DNA of 64,000 bases. Source: Tropicimonas_B omnivorans (GTDB lineage: Bacteria > Pseudomonadota > Alphaproteobacteria > Rhodobacterales > Rhodobacteraceae). Of the stretch, positions 34,021-42,775 are shown one piece after another. Numbering within the stretch: position 1 is the first letter of the stretch; each line of letters starts with the position of its first letter. The stretch covers positions 372,001 through 436,000 of the forward strand of contig NZ_JAVRHL010000002.1 in assembly GCF_031846565.1 (NCBI RefSeq), given 5' to 3'. Below the pieces are notes generated by a model that saw only the letters and a list, made by a program, of their open reading frames with translations, made no database searches and had not been told where the DNA came from. Position numbers and translations under genes: made by a program.

Positions 34021-34359
34021 CTGTTCCCCAACTGATTGGATCGCAACAATGACGTACGGCGTCGCAGGACTTTGCGCAAGAAGTTTACCTAGCGGAATAT
34101 CGCCGACGTTATGATATTGCGGAAAGGGGCGTCGCATCCTGCGCGGAGCGTCGTTTTCCGCTCAGACGGGCAAAGGTGAACCACCTTTCCTGGGTTCACC
34201 GGCGACGCCCATGCCGCCGCGCAATCATGGATCGTGACATTGCGGGCAAGACAGCAAGGCCCGCCAAGCAGGCGGCGCCAAACCGTCGAAGGCGTAATCT
34301 CCCAGGGCTCCGGGCCGGCACGTGCGATGGCGCGCGCCGGTCCGGTTCCGGGCCGATCC
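34021..34359. other. Intergenic region between the SDR gene and prpE
   Basis: 339 bp without a credible gene. It contains the prpE promoter region (minus strand; AT-rich patch around 34085-34130) and a compound inverted repeat at 34172-34200 (separate entry). No rho-independent terminator for the SDR gene is evident. Confidence 0.6.
34172..34200. repeat. Overlapping inverted repeats upstream of prpE (operator or hairpin)
   Basis: GGTGAACC at 34175-34182 pairs with GGTTCACC at 34193-34200 (perfect 8 bp, 10-nt gap). The same stretch also forms AAAGGT (34172-34177) with ACCTTT (34183-34188) around GAACC. Two mutually exclusive folds are possible. It is about 155 bp upstream of the prpE start, so it could be a regulator-binding site or an RNA switch downstream of the SDR gene. 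Confidence 0.5.
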
Positions 34360-35157
34360 CTAGATGTTCATCGCGCCGACGGATCCGCCGTCCACGCGGT
34401 AGGCGGAGCCGGCCACGAAGCTTGCCCGTGCGGAGCACAGAAGCGCGATCACGGGGGCGACCTCCTCGACCTTGCCGCGGCGGCCGATCTTCAGGAAGGG
34501 ACGTTCCTCCTTGAGGAAACTCTCGATGGCCTCCTCCTTCGACACGCCGAGCTGCTCGGAGCGTTTCTCCATCATGCCGTCCGTCATCGGCGTCTCGATG
34601 AAGGCGGGAGAGACGGCGTTGAAGAGGACGCCCTTCTCCGAATAGGGCAGCGACACGGCTTTCGTGAAGTTGAGAAGCGCCGCCTTCGCCGCATTGTAGA
34701 CCGCCTCGTCGGGGTAGGGCTGCACGGCGTTCTCGGAGGTCACGAAGACGACCCGGCCCCAGCCCTTTTCCACCATGTGCGGCACGACCTTCCGGCTGAG
34801 ACGCACGGCGGACATGAAGTCGATCTGCCAGGCCTCTTCGTAGTCCTCGTCGGTCATCTCGAGCGGATCGCCCTTGGCGCCGGTGATCCCTGCGCCGTGG
34901 ACGAGGATATCCGCACCGCCGCGCTCCTCCACGTGAGCGGCGAGGTCGTCGAAACCGTCCTTCGCCGTGAGGTCGGCGGCGCAGCCCGTGACGCGCTCGT
35001 CGCCGAGTTCCTTCACCGCGTCGTCCACGTCGGACTGCTTGAGGTCGGACAGGATGATGTTCGCGCCTTCGCCCAGAAGGACGCGGGCGACTTCCCGTCC
35101 CATTCCGCCGCTACCGCCGGTGATGAGGGCGGTCTTGCCCTTGATGCCGAGATCCAT
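34360..35157 (-). CDS. Short-chain dehydrogenase/reductase
   Basis: 265 aa from ATG 35157 (MDLGIKGKTALITGGSGGMG). Classical SDR: TGGSGGMG cofactor loop near 14, catalytic Ser in VTSENA near 142, and YNAAK near 158-162, ending VDGGSVGAMNI. It is NAD(P)-dependent; the substrate cannot be deduced, though 3-hydroxyacyl or sugar alcohol substrates are common for this subgroup. It is divergent from treZ across a 210-bp gap. Confidence 0.83.
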   Translation of the reverse strand: MDLGIKGKTALITGGSGGMGREVARVLLGEGANIILSDLKQSDVDDAVKELGDERVTGCAADLTAKDGFDDLAAHVEERGGADILVHGAGITGAKGDPLEMTDEDYEEAWQIDFMSAVRLSRKVVPHMVEKGWGRVVFVTSENAVQPYPDEAVYNAAKAALLNFTKAVSLPYSEKGVLFNAVSPAFIETPMTDGMMEKRSEQLGVSKEEAIESFLKEERPFLKIGRRGKVEEVAPVIALLCSARASFVAGSAYRVDGGSVGAMNI

Positions 35158-35286
35158 GGTCGTCTCCTGAAATGATGTCGTGCTGCGCGCCGCTTCGGGC
35201 GCATCCGGGCGGAAGACCCGCGAGGCGCGGCATTGTTCCGGCCCGTGACGCATCTGCCGCAGCGCAGGCTTTGCGCGATCCGGCGT

Positions 35287-35311
35287 GGAACAGAGCTTCC
35301 GCCGGCGTGTT
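35287..35311 (+). promoter_or_regulatory. EcfG/RpoE2-type general stress promoter of the treZY operon
   Basis: GGAAC at 35287-35291, 16 nt, then TGTT at 35308-35311, i.e. GGAAC-N18-TT, matching the alphaproteobacterial general-stress consensus. It lies 57 bp upstream of the treZ ATG. Trehalose genes are frequent members of this regulon. It is the second such site in the window, after the one before the rpoH gene. Confidence 0.6.
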
Positions 35312-35367
35312 TCGGCTCGGCATGCGCCATACGTTGCGCCGTCGTCCGACCACTGAAAGCCCCAGCC

Positions 35368-37137
35368 ATGAGCCAGCAAACTCCCGCGACCCATCATTTT
35401 CGGCGCCGGTGGGGTACCGAGCCCGCCGGTGAGGGCCTGTGGCGCGCGCGGCTCTGGGCGCCGCAGGCCGAAGTGGCGGAGGTCATCCTCACGGCCGGCG
35501 AGACGCGCCACGCCATGGAGCGTGGCGACGGCGGATGGTGGGAGGCCGAGGTCCCGGCCGAGACCGGCTCGGCCTACATGTTCGAGGTGGACGGGCTCCG
35601 CGCTCCGGATCCCGCCTCGCGGCAGCAGTCGGGGGACGTCCATTCCCCCTCGATCCTGCATGATCCGCGCGGATACGAGTGGCGGACAGAGTGGGAGGGG
35701 CGCGCCTGGGACGAGGCGGTGATCTACGAGTTTCACGTCGGCGCCTTCACCGAGGAAGGAACGTTCGCCGCCGCCGCCCGCGAATTGCCGAAGCTGGAGC
35801 GCCTCGGCATTACCGCTGTCGAGATCATGCCGGTGGGGCAGTTCCCGGGGACGTTCGGCTGGGGATACGACGGCGTCCTGAGCTACGCGCCGCACAATGC
35901 CTACGGCACGCCGGAGGACTTCAAGCGCTTCGTGGAAGCCGCCCAGGGCATGGGGCTGATGGTGCTTCTCGACGTGGTCTACAACCATTTCGGGCCGGAC
36001 GGCGCCTATATCCACGCCCTCGCCCCCGGCTTCTTCGACAAGGACCGGCAGACGCCGTGGGGCGACGCGATCGACTACCGCGAACCTGCCGTGCGCAGCT
36101 ACTTCATCGAGAACGCGCTCTACTGGCTCACCGAGTTCCGCCTCGACGGGCTCCGCCTCGACGCGACGGACCAGATCCGCGATCCCGGCAGCGATCCCGA
36201 ACTGATGGTGGAGCTGGCCGAGGAGGTCCGCCGCCGCGATTGGGGCCGCCCGATCCACCTCACCACCGAGGACAACCGGAACATCACCCGGCTGCACGAC
36301 CCCGAGGCGAACCTCTATACCGGTGAATGGAACGACGATTGGCACCATGCCATCCACACGCTTCTGACCGGGGAGAGCGAGGACTACTATGCGACCTATG
36401 CCGTCGCGCCCCTCGATGATCTCGTGATCGCGCTGAAGGACGGGTATATCGAGCAGGGACAGACGCGGGAGCAGGCGCCCGCGGGACCGCCGAGGGGCGA
36501 GCCGTCGGCGCATCTGCCGTGGAGTACCTTCGTCAATTTCAACCAGAACCACGACCAGACCGGCAACCGTGCCCGCGGCGAGCGGCTTCTGGAGCTTGCG
36601 GACGATCCCCGCGCGGTGGAGATCGCGCATTGCCTGCTGTGCCTCTCCCCCTTCACGCCGATGCTGTGGATGGGCGAGGAGGCCGGGGAGCGCGCGCCGT
36701 GGCTCTTCTTCGCGGACTTCACCGGCGACCTGGCCGAGGGGACGCGGAAGGGCCGTCAGGCTGAGTTCGCCAACTTCTCCGGCTTCACCGGACAGGTCCC
36801 CGATCCCTGCAGCCGCGAGACCTTCGAGGCCTGCCGTCCGTTCCGGGGCGATCCCGCGGAGCAGGATCGGTGGCGCGGCCTGACGAAAGAGCTCTTGCGC
36901 CTGCGCTCGGGCGTCATCGTGCCCTTGTCGCGATCCGGCCGGTCGGGGAGCGCCTCGGCGTCGCGGACCGGCCCCGGGTCCGTTGCCGCCGAATGGCCGT
37001 TCCGGGACGGTACGCTTCGCGTCGCCGCCAGTTTCGGCGCGCCGCCCGAAAGCGCCCCGACCTTCGATCCCGATTTCGCCCGCGGTGACATCGCCGCGGA
37101 TCCCTATGCCTTTGCCATGAGCGTGAACCGAAAATGA
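35368..37137 (+). CDS. treZ: Malto-oligosyltrehalose trehalohydrolase
   Basis: 589 aa from ATG 35368 (MSQQTPATHHF). An N-terminal beta-sandwich (1-100; FRRRWGTEPAG, RLWAPQAE) precedes a GH13 barrel with region I DVVYNHFGPDG near 210, the nucleophile in LRLDATDQI near 272, the acid Glu in LTTEDNRN near 305 and NQNHDQTGNR near 395. It releases trehalose from maltooligosyltrehalose made by TreY. The length is typical. Its stop overlaps the treY ATG (ATGA). Confidence 0.93.
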   Translation: MSQQTPATHHFRRRWGTEPAGEGLWRARLWAPQAEVAEVILTAGETRHAMERGDGGWWEAEVPAETGSAYMFEVDGLRAPDPASRQQSGDVHSPSILHDPRGYEWRTEWEGRAWDEAVIYEFHVGAFTEEGTFAAAARELPKLERLGITAVEIMPVGQFPGTFGWGYDGVLSYAPHNAYGTPEDFKRFVEAAQGMGLMVLLDVVYNHFGPDGAYIHALAPGFFDKDRQTPWGDAIDYREPAVRSYFIENALYWLTEFRLDGLRLDATDQIRDPGSDPELMVELAEEVRRRDWGRPIHLTTEDNRNITRLHDPEANLYTGEWNDDWHHAIHTLLTGESEDYYATYAVAPLDDLVIALKDGYIEQGQTREQAPAGPPRGEPSAHLPWSTFVNFNQNHDQTGNRARGERLLELADDPRAVEIAHCLLCLSPFTPMLWMGEEAGERAPWLFFADFTGDLAEGTRKGRQAEFANFSGFTGQVPDPCSRETFEACRPFRGDPAEQDRWRGLTKELLRLRSGVIVPLSRSGRSGSASASRTGPGSVAAEWPFRDGTLRVAASFGAPPESAPTFDPDFARGDIAADPYAFAMSVNRK

Positions 37138-39425
37138 GAGATCTGTCCGCCACCTACCGTGTTCAGCTTCGGGAGGGTGTTGATTTTGACCGGGTGCGGG
37201 AGCTCATCCCCTACTTCACCGACCTCGGCATCTCGGACATCTATCTTTCGCCCATCTTCGCGGCAGGGTCGGGGTCCACGCACGGCTACGACGTGATCGA
37301 CCCGTCCCAGATCGAGCCTGACCTCGGGGGGCGGGAGGGGTTTTCCCGCCTCGCCGTCGCCGCGAAGGAAGCGGGCCTCGGCGTCATCATCGACATCGTC
37401 CCCAACCATACCGCCTTCAGCCTCGAGAACCCGTGGCTGAGGGACGTCCTGCGTCACGGACAGGACAGCCGCTACGCTCCGCATTTCGATATCAACTGGG
37501 ACTACAAGCTCGTCCTGCCGTTCCTGCCAGCGCCGTTCGAGAAGATGCTGCGCGAGGGACAGTTGTCGGTGGATCGCCGTGAGGACGGCCCGGTCTTCTG
37601 CGCCGGTGGCCTCGACGTGCCGATGGCTCCCGGAACCGAGCCCGACGGCGATGATGCCGATGCGCTGAGGGAGGCACATGGCAAGCAGCCATGGCGCCTT
37701 ACGCACTGGGAGTTCGAGCGGGACGGCGTGACCCACCGCCGCTTCTTCCAGATCACCGGCCTCGTCGGAATGCGGGTGGAGGACAGCCAGGTCTTCGAGG
37801 ACACCCACGCGCTGGTGCTCGATCTCGTGGAGGCCGGCGAGGTCACCGGGATTCGCATCGACCATATCGATGGCCTGGCGGATCCGGCCGCCTATCTGGA
37901 TCGCCTGCGCGGACGGATCGGTCCCGATGTGCCGGTCTGGGTGGAGAAGATCCTCGTCGGTGAGGAGCTGCTTCCCGACTGGCCCATCGAGGGGACGACC
38001 GGGTACGAGGCCGGCCGCGCCATTGCCCGGGTCCTGACCGAGGCCGAGGGCATCGAGAAGCTGGACGAGGCATGGCGCGACCGCTCGGGGCGCGAGGAGG
38101 AGTTCGGCGAGGTGCTCGACGCCTCCAAGCGCGAGGTGCTGACCGAGGAACTGGCGGCGGAACTGCGTCAGCTCATCGATCTCGCCCGTCCCGCGGTCTT
38201 CGCCACCGGAGAGGCCGAGCCGGGGGACGAAGCCCTCCGTCAGGCGGTCCGTGAGCTTCTGGTCCGGTTCCCCCGCTATCGGACGTACTACGCCGGCAAC
38301 GAGGGCCGGGACGGCGATGACGAGATCATGGATGCGGTCGCCGAAGCCTCCGCCGCGGTGATCCGCTCGGAAACCATCGTACGGGAACTCGCCCGCATGA
38401 TTCGAGCCGCCGCGACCCCGGCCGAGGAGCGCTTCCGCGTAAGGTTCCAGCAGGTGACGGGCGCGCTTCTTGCGAAAGGGCAGGAGGATACGGCCGGCTT
38501 CCGCTTCAACCGGTATCTCGCGGCCAACGAGGTCGGCGCGGAGCCGGATGAGCCGGAGATGAGCATCGAGGCGTTTGCAGATTACATGACAGGCCGGATG
38601 GAGGCGCAGCCGAAGGGGCTGACGCTGACCTCCTCCCACGACACCAAGCGCAGCGAGGACGCGCGGATGCGCCTCGTCGCGATGTCCCGCGACGCGGACG
38701 CCTTCATCTCCCTCTTCGACGCCAGCGCCTTCATCCCCGGCCATGACGAGGTCGATCCGAACCTGCGCTGGTACGTCGTGCAGGCGTTCCTCGCCATCTG
38801 GGAGCCGGACCGGGAGGACATTCCGGACCGTCTCGTCGCCCATGTCGAGAAGGCGATCCGGGAGGCCAAGGAGATCACCACCTGGGCCTTCCCGGACGAA
38901 GAGGCCGAGGGCAAGGCGCTGGGCTTCACGCGCACACTTGCCGAACGCTGGAGCGGCCAGGTCCCTCCGCCGGCGATGCGACTGATGCAGAGCGGCGAGC
39001 GCCTGTCGCTGGCGCAGGTCGCGCTCAAGGCGGCGATGCCGGGCATTCCCGACATCTACCAGGGGTGCGAGGGCGCGAGCTTCGCCCTGACCGATCCCGA
39101 CAACCGTCAGCCGGTCGACTGGGGCCGCATGGCCGCGCTGGTGGACGAAGAGGGGTTCTCCGCGAGCAAGGCGAGGCTGACGCGGGTTCTCCTGCGACTG
39201 CGGCGGGAACGTCCCGGCCTCTTCGCCGGCGGCGCGGCCGATGCCGTCCCCACGGAGGCCGGCCTCATCGTCTGCCGGGAGGGGGAGGAAGCTCGCCTGT
39301 CGGTGGAAATCAATCTGTCCGGGCACCCCTACGACGTCGGTGAGGAAACCGGCGGGGACCTGCTTTATCCGACGGATGAGCGGGATCGCGAAGGCTCCGT
39401 CACCGTTCGCCTCACGGTAGATTAA
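37134..39425 (+). CDS. treY: Malto-oligosyltrehalose synthase
   Basis: 763 aa, ATG overlapping the treZ stop. GH13 subfamily 26 landmarks: YRVQLREGVDFDRV at the start, DIYLSPIFAAGSGSTHGYDV near 40, IDIVPNH near 89, IRIDHIDGLADP near 240 (catalytic Asp), VWVEKIL near 268 (Glu) and SSHDTKRSEDAR near 503. It isomerises the reducing-end bond of maltodextrins to a trehalose bond. With TreZ it makes trehalose from glycogen-derived glucans. The debranching enzyme TreX is not in the window. Confidence 0.94.
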   Translation: MRDLSATYRVQLREGVDFDRVRELIPYFTDLGISDIYLSPIFAAGSGSTHGYDVIDPSQIEPDLGGREGFSRLAVAAKEAGLGVIIDIVPNHTAFSLENPWLRDVLRHGQDSRYAPHFDINWDYKLVLPFLPAPFEKMLREGQLSVDRREDGPVFCAGGLDVPMAPGTEPDGDDADALREAHGKQPWRLTHWEFERDGVTHRRFFQITGLVGMRVEDSQVFEDTHALVLDLVEAGEVTGIRIDHIDGLADPAAYLDRLRGRIGPDVPVWVEKILVGEELLPDWPIEGTTGYEAGRAIARVLTEAEGIEKLDEAWRDRSGREEEFGEVLDASKREVLTEELAAELRQLIDLARPAVFATGEAEPGDEALRQAVRELLVRFPRYRTYYAGNEGRDGDDEIMDAVAEASAAVIRSETIVRELARMIRAAATPAEERFRVRFQQVTGALLAKGQEDTAGFRFNRYLAANEVGAEPDEPEMSIEAFADYMTGRMEAQPKGLTLTSSHDTKRSEDARMRLVAMSRDADAFISLFDASAFIPGHDEVDPNLRWYVVQAFLAIWEPDREDIPDRLVAHVEKAIREAKEITTWAFPDEEAEGKALGFTRTLAERWSGQVPPPAMRLMQSGERLSLAQVALKAAMPGIPDIYQGCEGASFALTDPDNRQPVDWGRMAALVDEEGFSASKARLTRVLLRLRRERPGLFAGGAADAVPTEAGLIVCREGEEARLSVEINLSGHPYDVGEETGGDLLYPTDERDREGSVTVRLTVD

Positions 39426-39522
39426 ACCACTCTAGTTATTGCCACATTCTGCACTGCGGCGTGGGGAACAGGGGGCGTGAGGCGGCGTTCAGTTGGAAAA
39501 TACTGGACAGAAAGTCGACCTC

Positions 39523-40785
39523 ATGCCCCAAGTCAGCACGGCGCGCAGAGGCGCGCCAGTTTCCCCTCCCGATCCCGCCCAGGACACATTCGCCGTGCTG
39601 CTTGCAGGAGGCCGGGGTACGCGCCTCCATGAGCTGACGGACGACGAGTGCAAGCCTGCGCTGTGGTTTGCCGGGCGCCACCGCATCTGCGATTTCGCCA
39701 TGGCGAACGTGGTGAAGGCCGGGATCGGACGAATGATCGTGGCCACGCAGTACCGCCCCGCGACGCTGACGGAGCACATGGCGACCAGATGGTCGCGCGC
39801 GTTCACCGGACCCGGTCGGGGTCTCGAGATCAGGGACGGGGCATCGGTTGGCGCGGCGGGCTACGCCGGCACGGCCGATGCCGTCACCCGCAACATCGAC
39901 GTCATAGACAGGGCCGCGCCGAAGCACGTCCTCGTCCTGGCTGCCGACCACGTCTACGAAATCGATTACGGGGCGATGCTCGCCCAGCATGCCGCGTCCG
40001 GCGCGCCCGTCACCGTCGCGATGGACGTGGTGCCCCGCAAGGCCGCGAGCGGCTTCGGCGTGGCGGACACGGATGCCAGCGGCCGCGTGATCCGCTTCCT
40101 CGAGAAACCCTCCGATCCGCCGGGCCTTCCCGATGACCCTACGCACTCGCTTGCCAGCATGGGGATCTACATCTTCACCTGGAGCTGGTTGCGGGAAAGG
40201 CTGATCGCGGACGCCGAGGACCGCAATTCGAGCCACGATTTCGGCCATGACATCCTTCCAACAGCCGTCGCCGAGGGGGGCGTCCAGTCCTACCGTCTCA
40301 CCGCGACGGGGAACCGGAAGACCGCCTACTGGCGGGACGTCGGCACTCTCGACGCCTACCGCGCGGCCCAGATGGACTTCGTCCGTGGAACGACGCCGTG
40401 CGACCTGCCGCTGTCCGGGCGGGTCGAGACGGGGCGGGACCGGATTGAGCGGATCGGGGGCGCGGCTCAGGTCCATCGTGCCCTGGCGGGCTTCGGCGAA
40501 GGTCTGACCGGCAGCATCGAGGACAGCGTTGTTCTTCCGGGCGCGTTCGTCTCGCCGCTTGCGCGCATCCGCCGGACCATCGTCGCCAGCGGCACCCGCA
40601 TCCCCTCGGGCGTGACCATCGGTGAAGATCCCGCCGAGGACGCGACATGGTTCCGCCGTACGCCCGGCGGCACGGTTCTCGTGACGGCGGCGATGCTGGC
40701 ACGCCGGGAGTCCGAGCGGCGCAGTCTCCATCCGGTCGCCGCTCATCGCGCGCGCTCCGTGGACGCCGGCCTGCGCAGGATCTGA
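39523..40785 (+). CDS. GlgC-like glucose-1-phosphate adenylyltransferase (divergent)
   Basis: 420 aa from ATG 39523; a TTG at 39493 is a less likely start. Nucleotidyltransferase motifs are AVLLAGGRGTRLHELT near 27, CKPALWFAGRHRICDFA near 48, GTADAVTRNID near 120, a divergent LAADHVYEIDYG (GlgC normally has AGDH) and glucose-1-phosphate contacts FLEKPSDPPG near 195 and SSHDFGHDILP near 240. It should make ADP-glucose for glucan synthesis. No glgA, glgB or glgP is adjacent. The changed AGDH and RHRI motifs make a modified specificity or regulation possible. Confidence 0.8.
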   Translation: MPQVSTARRGAPVSPPDPAQDTFAVLLAGGRGTRLHELTDDECKPALWFAGRHRICDFAMANVVKAGIGRMIVATQYRPATLTEHMATRWSRAFTGPGRGLEIRDGASVGAAGYAGTADAVTRNIDVIDRAAPKHVLVLAADHVYEIDYGAMLAQHAASGAPVTVAMDVVPRKAASGFGVADTDASGRVIRFLEKPSDPPGLPDDPTHSLASMGIYIFTWSWLRERLIADAEDRNSSHDFGHDILPTAVAEGGVQSYRLTATGNRKTAYWRDVGTLDAYRAAQMDFVRGTTPCDLPLSGRVETGRDRIERIGGAAQVHRALAGFGEGLTGSIEDSVVLPGAFVSPLARIRRTIVASGTRIPSGVTIGEDPAEDATWFRRTPGGTVLVTAAMLARRESERRSLHPVAAHRARSVDAGLRRI

Positions 40786-40807
40786 CGCCCTCGCACTCTC
40801 CTTGGCG

Positions 40808-40832
40808 GCCGCGCACGGGAAGGGTGCGCGGC
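40808..40832 (+). terminator. GC-rich hairpin after the GlgC-like gene
   Basis: A perfect 9-bp stem, GCCGCGCAC (40808-40816) with GTGCGCGGC (40824-40832), and a 7-nt loop, 22 bp after the stop codon. No T-run follows, so termination would be inefficient or Rho-assisted. Confidence 0.45.
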
Positions 40833-40890
40833 GGTCCTGTCACCATTCAGGCCCTTGAACGCCCGGTCTTCCCGCCGCATGAGAGGGGTC

Positions 40891-41301
40891 ATGAGCGCGC
40901 GAGAGACACCCATGGGCGAGGGGTTCGCCCCCGGACCGTTCCAGAGGCTGATCGGCCTCGAAGCGCCCGTGATCGCAGACGGGCGGGCGACGATCCGGCT
41001 TGTCCTCGGCCCCGACCACATGAACCGCCAGGACAGGCCGCATGGCGGCCTGATCTGCACACTGCTCGACTGCGCCATGGGCGAGGCCGTATCCCACCGC
41101 GAGGGCTTGCCTCCTTACCGCAGCCTGACGCTGAACATGTCCACGAGCTTCCTCGCCGCGGCGACGGGCGCCTCCATCACGGCCGAGGGCTGGCGCACGG
41201 GTGGCGGGCGAACGACCGTCTTCGCCGAGGCCGTCGTAAGGGATGAGGACGGCACCGTCCTTGCCACCGCCCAGGGGACGTTCCGCGTCAAGGAGCCGTA
41301 G
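40891..41301 (+). CDS. Hotdog-fold thioesterase (PaaI-like)
   Basis: 136 aa from ATG 40891, which has GAGAGGGG just upstream; in-frame ATG 40879 and TTG 40855 are alternatives. Hotdog motif MNRQDRPHGGLICTLLDCAMGEAV near 45-68 (the HGG with following Asp is the PaaI/YigI catalytic region), then YRSLTLNMSTSFL and a final LATAQGTFRV strand. It probably hydrolyses an aryl- or acyl-CoA; the substrate is unknown. Confidence 0.83.
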   Translation: MSARETPMGEGFAPGPFQRLIGLEAPVIADGRATIRLVLGPDHMNRQDRPHGGLICTLLDCAMGEAVSHREGLPPYRSLTLNMSTSFLAAATGASITAEGWRTGGGRTTVFAEAVVRDEDGTVLATAQGTFRVKEP

Positions 41302-41369
41302 GACGCGTCTTGTCTCGTCGCCGGGCTCCGTGCATCAAGGAGCGACCTTTGGGAGGAGGCGCAAGTTCG

Positions 41370-42692
41370 ATGCATCTGCTGCGCGGGGCGTGTCTGGCCG
41401 CCTGTCTCGGAACGACCGCCCTCGCGGGCCCGGAGCTTCCGCCCCCGGTGACGGACGAGATGTTCGCCCCGGTCATTGAGGCGGAAGCGCGGCTCGGACA
41501 GCTGCTCTTCTACGATCCGATTTTGTCAGGCAATCGCAACATCTCCTGCGCGACGTGCCATCACCCGAGGTTCGGCACCTCCGACGGGACCAGCCTCGCG
41601 CTCGGGGAGGGCGGTATCGGCCTCGGCCCGGAGCGCATCGCCGACCCTGAGAATATGCCCGAGGAGCGCGTCCCGCGAAATGCCCAGGGGCTCTGGAACC
41701 TCGGTGCCACCGAATTCACCGTCCTGTTCCATGATGGACGGATCGAGGTGGACGAAAGGCGGCCCTCCGGCCTGCGCACGCCGCTAGAGGACGAGATGGT
41801 TCAGGGCTTCGCTTCCCTCCTCTCCGCGCAGACGATGTTCCCCGTGCTCTCGCCGGACGAGATGGCGGGGCACTATTCCGAGAACGAGGTGTCAGAGGCC
41901 GTCCGGCAGGGCCGCCTGACCGGGCTGGACGGCGCATGGGACAGGATCGCCGTGCGCGTGCGCGGCATCCCCGAATACCGGGCGATGTTCGAGGCCGCTG
42001 ACCCGGATATCGCCTCCGGCCGCCCCATCGGCTTCACCGACATCTCGGACATGATCGCCGCCTTCGTCGCATTCGAATGGCGCAGTGACGACAGCCCCTT
42101 CGACCGGCATCTGCGCGGCACGGCACAGCTCGAGGGAGCGGCGGGGGCGGGATTGCAGCTCTTCTACGGGGAGGCAGGCTGCGTCTCCTGCCATTCCGGG
42201 CCGTTTCAGACGGACCATGATTTCCACGCGATGGGAGTGCCGCAATTCGGCCCGGGAAAGTCGGAACGGTTCGAGCTGCACAGCCGGGATCTCGGCCGGA
42301 TGCGCGTGACCGGTGAGCCGGAGGATGCCTACGCCTTCCGGACCCCGTCGCTGCGAAATGTCGAGTTGACCGCGCCGTACGGCCATACCGGCGCCTACCC
42401 GGATCTCGCGGGCTTCGTGGCCGCCCATGCCGATCCCGCGACGGCGCTTCTCTCCTACGACAGGACGCAAGCGGCACTTCCGCGTCTCCCACACGTGTCC
42501 GACTGGGAGATCCTGGACAGTGCGGATGAAACGGGGGCCATCGGCGCGCGCCTTTCGCCCGGAACCGCCCTCCCGGAGGACGAGGTGGCGGCGATCGTTG
42601 CGTTCCTCGAAAGTCTCACGGGCGATGGCGCCTCCACCGGCCGGCTCGGGATCCCCAAGAGCGTGCCAAGCGGTCTGCCGGTCGAACGCTAG
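41370..42692 (+). CDS. MauG/CcpA-like di-heme cytochrome c peroxidase family protein
   Basis: 440 aa from ATG 41370, behind GGGAGGAGG, with a Sec signal peptide (MHLLRGACLAACLGTTALAG). Two c-type haem sites: CATCHH near residue 60 and CVSCHS near 270. LGQLLFYDPILSGNRNISC and FRTPSLRNVELTAPYGHTGAYPDL (distal Met/His region) are typical of bacterial cytochrome c peroxidases and MauG. It acts in the periplasm, reducing peroxide or oxidising a protein substrate. No mau genes are nearby, so a peroxidase or a specialised oxidase is equally possible. Convergent with an FG-GAP/ASPIC gene. Confidence 0.82.
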   Translation: MHLLRGACLAACLGTTALAGPELPPPVTDEMFAPVIEAEARLGQLLFYDPILSGNRNISCATCHHPRFGTSDGTSLALGEGGIGLGPERIADPENMPEERVPRNAQGLWNLGATEFTVLFHDGRIEVDERRPSGLRTPLEDEMVQGFASLLSAQTMFPVLSPDEMAGHYSENEVSEAVRQGRLTGLDGAWDRIAVRVRGIPEYRAMFEAADPDIASGRPIGFTDISDMIAAFVAFEWRSDDSPFDRHLRGTAQLEGAAGAGLQLFYGEAGCVSCHSGPFQTDHDFHAMGVPQFGPGKSERFELHSRDLGRMRVTGEPEDAYAFRTPSLRNVELTAPYGHTGAYPDLAGFVAAHADPATALLSYDRTQAALPRLPHVSDWEILDSADETGAIGARLSPGTALPEDEVAAIVAFLESLTGDGASTGRLGIPKSVPSGLPVER

Positions 42693-42775
42693 GCGATGGC
42701 GTCCCGATCCCGTCATGATCCGGGATCATACTTGAGAGGGGAGGGCGCCTTGATGCGTCCGCCCCGCGGGGCCGG

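Noticed and set aside
35214..35239. Possible EcfG-type promoter on the minus strand for the SDR gene (GGAAC read at 35239-35235)
   Set aside because: No GTT is found at the required 16-17 nt spacing on that strand.
42715..42729. ATGATCC-G-GGATCAT palindrome between the di-heme gene and the ASPIC gene, considered as a bidirectional terminator
   Set aside because: The loop is one base and no T-run follows on either strand; probably incidental.
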